Origin: Trichobilharzia szidati
Lineage: Eukaryota > Platyhelminthes > Trematoda > Strigeidida > Schistosomatidae
NCBI GenBank assembly: GCA_944472155.2
Contig: OX235273.1
Span: 106,600,582 to 106,664,581, forward strand
Length of the DNA stretch: 64,000 nt
Reading direction: 5' to 3'
Position 1 is the first letter of the stretch. Every line of letters begins with the position of its first letter. Positions 63,201 through 64,000 of the stretch are shown piece by piece. A program made the position numbers and the translations under genes. The notes beneath the pieces were generated by a model, which worked only from the letters and a program-made list of their open reading frames with translations, did no database searches and was not told where the DNA came from.

Positions 63201-63353
63201 GAATGGAAAGGATATACTTCAAAGTTGGAATGACAGCATAAAGAAAGTATATCTTAAATTTAGATATCCAAGAGAGCTTACATCTTAGATATCTAGATTT
63301 AAGATATACTTTCTTTGCTGTCATTCCAACTCTGAAGTAGGTTATTTCCATTC
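63201..63353. repeat. Near-perfect palindrome, 68-70 bp arms
   Basis: Left arm 63201-63268 (GAATGGAAAGGATATACTTC...) and right arm 63284-63353 (...GTTATTTCCATTC) are complementary at roughly nine of ten positions, with a spacer of about 15 bases. It replaces the expected continuation of the RTE copy. Origin unknown. Confidence 0.8.
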
Positions 63354-63359
63354 TTTATT

Positions 63360-63610
63360 ATGACCACTGTAATTTCCGATAGCGGTATGTAGATGATGAT
63401 GGAGTGATTTAGTGCTACAGTTTGGTATTCATTGTTTCATAGAAAGCTATGTTCTTCGTTATTTAAAAGGAGGGTGAGGGAAGGGTTCTTACATCCTGTA
63501 GTGGTTTTTCAGCTTTCGTAGGATAGCGATCAACGAAACATCATACTCACTAGGAGGGCTCAGAGTAAACAAATCAAAATAGCTATTGACCGTACAATAT
63601 GTCTGAAACA
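63360..63610. other. No recognisable feature
   Basis: Nothing assignable. Confidence 0.3.
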
Positions 63611-63614
63611 TAAA

Positions 63615-64000
63615 TTGCTGCTTATTATTATTTCCTTGGGTTCCAGGTGGAATATATGGCTTCAACAGCACATTTCCCTTTTGTCCTGTTCTCTGCAGTC
63701 TTCTTTAGCTGTCCACACGATTGTCCATAAGTTTGCATCGCCTTCACACAATATCTCCTCCGTGTCACCCTCAGACCAACGCCCAACTAATTGTTTCCCC
63801 TTTCAGGTTCCACTGGAGTGATGGCCTGGTGTGCAGTGTCATTCAACGGTCTCCTTAGCAGGTGTCGCATCCATCTCTATTTGTTCGAAATATTTGTGGA
63901 GCAATGGTTCTTGATTATTTAGTTTCCAGAGTTTCTTGTTGCTAATTTTATTCGGCCATTTGATCTTAAGTATGGAAGCAGAAAAGATGGATGTTGATGA
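63615..64000 (-). mobile_element. RTE-clade 3' end, runs off window
   Basis: Minus 3' end (GAAGCCATATATTCCACCTGG at 63645-63668) with an AATAATAATAAG tail at 63617, then C-terminal and thumb DNA (GGTTCCACTGGAGTGATGG, TTCGGCCATTTGATCTTAAG) to the window edge. Confidence 0.7.

Noticed and set aside
1..64000. CRISPR array, operon, riboswitch or bacterial island
   Set aside because: The repeats are dispersed and diverged, not regularly spaced, and all recognisable coding remnants are from eukaryotic retroelements.

Overview
This 64-kb window looks like intergenic, transposon-filled chromosome from a blood fluke (Schistosoma or a close relative). The reasons are the many RTE-clade (SR2-like) non-LTR fragments, abundant Penelope-like elements (PLEs) with GIY-YIG domains, a Ty3/gypsy integrase remnant, tRNA-like SINEs that carry hammerhead-ribozyme motifs, and one relic that resembles the Schistosoma Sm-alpha hammerhead element. 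The DNA is AT-rich and eukaryotic. I found no host gene, rRNA, functional tRNA gene, CRISPR array or bacterial operon. A 499-base assembly gap lies at 48723-49221. Identification by family is from memory of the families; no search was run.

Names used below. RTE: 5'-truncated non-LTR copies, most on the minus strand, ending in a (TTA)n-type tail. PLE: reverse transcriptase plus GIY-YIG endonuclease remnants of several subfamilies. SINE-A: tRNA-like head with a hammerhead motif just downstream. It has two tail types, A1 (tail with CTCATGATGAAATCCTCC) and A2 (tail with CCGTGATCAACTCG). SINE-B: tRNA-Gly-like head with a tail shared with RTE 3' ends. SINE-C: the same kind of head with a different tail. 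R1 and R2: non-coding repeats seen in several copies.

Layout. 0.3-2.1 kb: PLE foldback copy and a second inverted repeat. 3.2-5.7 kb: two RTE copies, the second with a clean target duplication. 10-15.3 kb: SINE-A foldback, RTE, PLE and SINE-B, the composite SINE-A copy with the best hammerhead, PLE, RTE. 16.4-18.8 kb: solo LTR inside a PLE arm and an eroded gypsy-type LTR carrying nested inserts. 19.5-29.4 kb: R1, PLE RT, RTE and SINE fragments. 30-38.7 kb: dense SINEs, an Sm-alpha-like relic, RTE copies split by SINE-A, and a PLE. 40-48.4 kb: longest RTE piece, SINE-A2 copies, and the longest PLE. 49.8-62.5 kb: PLE foldbacks, PLE genes split by gypsy and SINE-A, and an uninterrupted 261-codon PLE C-terminal reading frame. 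62.8-64 kb: RTE and a near-perfect palindrome.

The most interesting signal is structural. SINE-A copies repeatedly start with an inverted copy of their own 3' end (tail plus hammerhead), or carry the tail at both ends, and several are bounded as one unit by 12-17 bp target duplications. PLE copies here show the same architecture (inverted 3' end at the 5' side, 11-15 bp duplications). This suggests that hammerhead SINEs and PLEs insert by the same mechanism, perhaps with PLE proteins mobilising the SINE.
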